This document shows, piece by piece, positions 61,668-64,000 of a stretch of 64,000 nucleotides of DNA. How positions within the stretch are numbered: position 1 is the stretch's first letter; every line of letters starts with the position of its first letter. The position numbers and the translations under genes are program-made. The stretch is taken from positions 16,598 to 80,597 of the forward strand of contig JACQDB010000090.1 of assembly GCA_016201275.1 (NCBI GenBank), read 5' to 3'. Origin of the DNA: Acidobacteriota bacterium. Lineage in GTDB: Bacteria > Acidobacteriota > Blastocatellia > UBA7656. The notes under the pieces are model-generated. The model searched no databases, was not told the origin of the DNA, and saw nothing but the letters and a program-made list of their open reading frames with translations.

Positions 61668-63551
61668 ATGATTATTTTAGGAATAAATGCTTATCACGGC
61701 GACGCGGCGGCGGCGATTATTCGCGACGGCAAATTGATTGCCGCTGCCGAAGAAGAACGCTTTAACCGCCATAAACATTGTGCAGGATTTCCGGTGCAGG
61801 CGATTGCTTATTGTCTGCACGCGGCGCAGGTCAAGCTCGAAGACCTTGACCACATAGGCATCTCCCGCGACCCTTCGGCCAACCTGCACAAAAAAATTCT
61901 TTATGCGGCAACCCGCGCCGCAAAAAAACTCGGCGGCTTTGAACGCGCCAAACCCGCTGCCAACAAAGCGCCAGCCGATGCCGCCCTCGCCGCAAACGGC
62001 GACGCGCTGCCGGTTGCCGACGAATCCGCCAACGCACCAGGCAAACGCCCACGCAGTTTTTTCTCTTCAATCAGCGAACGCTTGGCCAACGCCGCCAAAG
62101 TCCGCGACCTGAAAGACGAACTGGCGCGCTTGTTCGAGGTTCCGAAAGCACGACTGCGCGCCCAGTTTCATAACGTCGAACATCATCGCGCTCACCTGGC
62201 CAGCGCTTTTTTCGTGTCACCTTTTGAGCGCGCCGCTTTGCTCTCCATAGACGGCTTCGGCGATTTCATCTCGACGATGTGGGGTGTCGGCGAAGGCAAC
62301 TCGATAGCGGTTTCCGGGCAGGTCGAGTATCCGCACTCGACAGGAATTTTATACACCGCAACGACGCAGTTTTTAGGCTTTCCTTACTACGGCGATGAAG
62401 GCAAGATCATGGGGCTTGCGCCTTACGGAAAGCCACGTTTTATGGACGAATTCCGCGACCTCATACAGACCGAAGATGGCGGACGCTTTCGTTTGAACCT
62501 TGATTATTTTCTGCATCACCAGGAAGGTGTAGAGATGAGTTGGGAAGAAGGTTCGCCCATCATCGGGCGCATCTATTCGGACGCTTACGAAAATCTCTTC
62601 GGGGCAGCGCGACAGAAAGGCGACCCGCTCACCCAACGCGAAGAAGACATCGCCGCCAGCTTGCAACTGCGTCTGGAAGAGGTCGGCTTTCACATACTCA
62701 ATCATCTGCAACAGGAGACCGGCCTCACCGATTTGGGCTTGGCCGGAGGCGTGGCTTATAACTCGGTGATGAATGGCAAGATTCTGTTGCATACCAAATT
62801 TCGCAGAGTGTATATACAACCAGCGGCAGGCGACAGCGGCACGGCGCTCGGCGTCTGTTATCAAATCCATAACGCGATTTTGAATCAGCCGCGCCAGTTC
62901 GTGATGGAAGGCGCATACACCGGCAGTGAATTTTCCGACGCCGAGATGCGCGAAGAACTGGAACGCGCCAACCTTCAATATGAATCCTACAGCGATGTTG
63001 AAGTAACCCAACACGCCGCCGCAGACATCGCCGCAGGGCTGGTGGTGGGCTGGTTTCAAGGGCGCATGGAATTTGGCCCACGCGCTTTAGGCAATCGCTC
63101 AATAGTCGTTGACCCGCGCCGCGCCGATATGAAAGAGATACTCAACGAGCGCATCAAAAAGCGCGAGCCGTTTCGTCCCTTCGCGCCCTCCATACTGGAA
63201 GAAAAAGTTGGCGACTATTTCGAGCAGACGCATCCCGCGCCGACCATGTTGATGGTGTATCAAATCAAAGCCGAACGCCGCGCCGAAATTCCTGCGGTCA
63301 CGCACGTTGATGGTTCGGGGCGTTTGCAGACGGTTTCTCGCACAGTCAACGACCGCTACTATCAGTTGATTGCCGACTTTAATGAATTGACCGGCACGCC
63401 TATCGTCTTGAACACTTCGTTCAATGAAAACGAACCGATAGTCTGCACGCCGCGCCACGCCATAGATTGCTTTCTGAAAACTCGCATGGACGTTCTCTAT
63501 CTGGGCAATTATGCGGTGCGCCGCGCCGATATGGAGCGCGAGGGAAAATAA
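61668..63551 (+). CDS. NodU/CmcH-family O-carbamoyltransferase
   Basis: A 627-residue enzyme that transfers a carbamoyl group from carbamoyl phosphate through carbamoyl-AMP to a hydroxyl, usually on a sugar. The N-terminal Kae1-like ATPase domain has IILGINAYHGDAAAAIIRDG, the metal-binding HHRAHLASAFF and LLSIDGFGDF. The C-terminal catalytic domain has GWFQGRMEFGPRALGNRSI near 462-480. An Ala/Pro-rich insert of about 60 residues lies at 95-145. No ribosome site is clear. It ends the polysaccharide locus and predicts a carbamoylated sugar. Confidence 0.9.
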   Translation: MIILGINAYHGDAAAAIIRDGKLIAAAEEERFNRHKHCAGFPVQAIAYCLHAAQVKLEDLDHIGISRDPSANLHKKILYAATRAAKKLGGFERAKPAANKAPADAALAANGDALPVADESANAPGKRPRSFFSSISERLANAAKVRDLKDELARLFEVPKARLRAQFHNVEHHRAHLASAFFVSPFERAALLSIDGFGDFISTMWGVGEGNSIAVSGQVEYPHSTGILYTATTQFLGFPYYGDEGKIMGLAPYGKPRFMDEFRDLIQTEDGGRFRLNLDYFLHHQEGVEMSWEEGSPIIGRIYSDAYENLFGAARQKGDPLTQREEDIAASLQLRLEEVGFHILNHLQQETGLTDLGLAGGVAYNSVMNGKILLHTKFRRVYIQPAAGDSGTALGVCYQIHNAILNQPRQFVMEGAYTGSEFSDAEMREELERANLQYESYSDVEVTQHAAADIAAGLVVGWFQGRMEFGPRALGNRSIVVDPRRADMKEILNERIKKREPFRPFAPSILEEKVGDYFEQTHPAPTMLMVYQIKAERRAEIPAVTHVDGSGRLQTVSRTVNDRYYQLIADFNELTGTPIVLNTSFNENEPIVCTPRHAIDCFLKTRMDVLYLGNYAVRRADMEREGK

Positions 63552-63584
63552 AACTATTTCGGCAGGCCAGATTTCATGAAACGC

Positions 63585-63615
63585 CTTGTACGGGCGACCC
63601 TGCGATGGTCGCCCC
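63585..63615. repeat. GGGCGACC..GGTCGCCCC palindromic repeat, third copy
   Basis: CTTGTACGGGCGACC, short loop, GGTCGCCCC. It has the same layout as the two copies at 29869-29955, in the orientation of the first. Confidence 0.8.
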
Positions 63616-63850
63616 TTAGCTCGACTTTGTACATTTTTCAGATGCGAAGCAGCCTTGCTAATCCCCCCGATGGCAGTCGGGGGAGGCTTAAAATTCAGCT
63701 TATGAAACGCCGTGCAACCTCAACCAATCCCCCCAACGGTAGTTGGGGGATAGTTAAAGCCCAACCTACGAAACGCTGCCAACGATAAACGAATCCCCCC
63801 GATGGCAGTTGGGGGATAGTTAAAGTCCAACCTTGCCCGATGCTCAAGGC
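63616..63850. repeat. Dispersed repeat element, copy 2 (AATCCC..GATGGCAGT family)
   Basis: Begins TTAGCTCGACTTTGTACATT and follows the block order of the element at 1444-1660. It holds several cores of the form AATCCCCCCGATGGCAGTT then GGGGGATAGTTAAAG, each a hairpin. Confidence 0.85.
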
Positions 63851-64000
63851 TGGACTTTAACTATCCCCCAACTGCCATCGGGGGGATTGCAAAAAAACTT
63901 TGCTTGCCTGTGGTGTAGGTTGGACTTTAACTATCCCCCAACTGCCGTTGGGGGGATTGCAAAAAAACTTTGCTTGCCTGTGGTGTAGGTTGGACTTTAA
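63851..64000. repeat. 70-bp tandem repeat running off the window
   Basis: TGGACTTTAACTATCCCCCA recurs at 63851, 63921 and (start only) 63991, a strict 70-bp period. The two full units differ at three adjacent bases in the hairpin loop region (ATC vs GTT). Each unit carries a CCCCC..GGGGG hairpin and an A-run. The array continues beyond base 64000, so its length is unknown. Confidence 0.9.

Noticed and set aside
63660..64000. Regularly spaced repeats that resemble a CRISPR array
   Set aside because: Units of 70 bp are near-identical throughout, with no unique spacers, and no cas gene is in the window.
1..64000. tRNA or rRNA genes
   Set aside because: I looked for T-loop and cloverleaf patterns and rRNA landmarks in the gaps by eye and found none; a covariance search would be needed to exclude them fully.

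Overview
The window looks like chromosomal DNA of a moderately GC-rich, diderm bacterium. The best guess is an Acidobacteriota member of the Blastocatellia type. This is an inference from gene content: a 1,000-residue BNR/sortilin-like secreted protein, an S41-like protein lacking its catalytic residues, an HprK-like/PqqD/nucleotidyltransferase trio at the head of an exopolysaccharide locus, and many palindromic intergenic repeats. No rRNA, tRNA, phage gene or transposase was recognised. The first gene is cut by the window edge, and the last 150 bp are a 70-bp tandem repeat that runs off the right end.

Layout. (1) 1-7.5 kb: mostly + strand housekeeping and signalling genes: a truncated LLM-class oxidoreductase, an SMR transporter, a zinc-ribbon/FHA protein with a PP2C phosphatase, a Cof-type HAD phosphatase, 6-phosphogluconolactonase, and a translationally coupled pair of related secreted proteins. 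(2) 7.8-17.5 kb: polA, a coiled-coil protein, a CDP-alcohol phosphatidyltransferase with a GtrA protein, an HtrA protease, mltG and ruvX, and an S41-like pseudoprotease. Three minus-strand genes here share a -35/18 bp/-10 promoter placed only 7-8 bp before the ATG, which suggests leaderless mRNAs. (3) 17.6-26.2 kb: an AT-richer island with two very large genes in tandem, a 1013-aa protein of unknown family and a 1627-aa DEAD/DEAH helicase with a C-terminal DUF1998-like Cys cluster. The pair resembles a Druantia type III-like anti-phage operon, and a candidate small RNA or attenuator lies upstream. (4) 26.4-29.5 kb: a secreted BNR-repeat protein on the minus strand.

(5) 30.2-63.6 kb: one large polysaccharide locus, all on the + strand. 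It opens with an HprK-like kinase, a PqqD-domain protein fused to a membrane/Tat-like segment and a six-Cys knottin-like tail, and a nucleotidyltransferase. Then come a TPR protein, an O-antigen-ligase/Wzy-like protein, a Wza-like export protein, a Wzc-like tyrosine kinase, and a Wzx-like flippase. The rest is nine GT-B type and two GT2 glycosyltransferases, four methyltransferases, a second Wzy-like protein, an AsnB-type amidotransferase and a NodU/CmcH-type carbamoyltransferase. Together these fit a Wzy-dependent pathway: sugars are assembled on a lipid carrier, decorated by methyl, amide and carbamoyl groups, flipped, polymerised and exported.

(6) Intergenic spaces carry at least six palindromic or inverted-repeat families, several with two or more copies in this window. 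One family occurs near both ends of the window and ends in the 70-bp tandem array.
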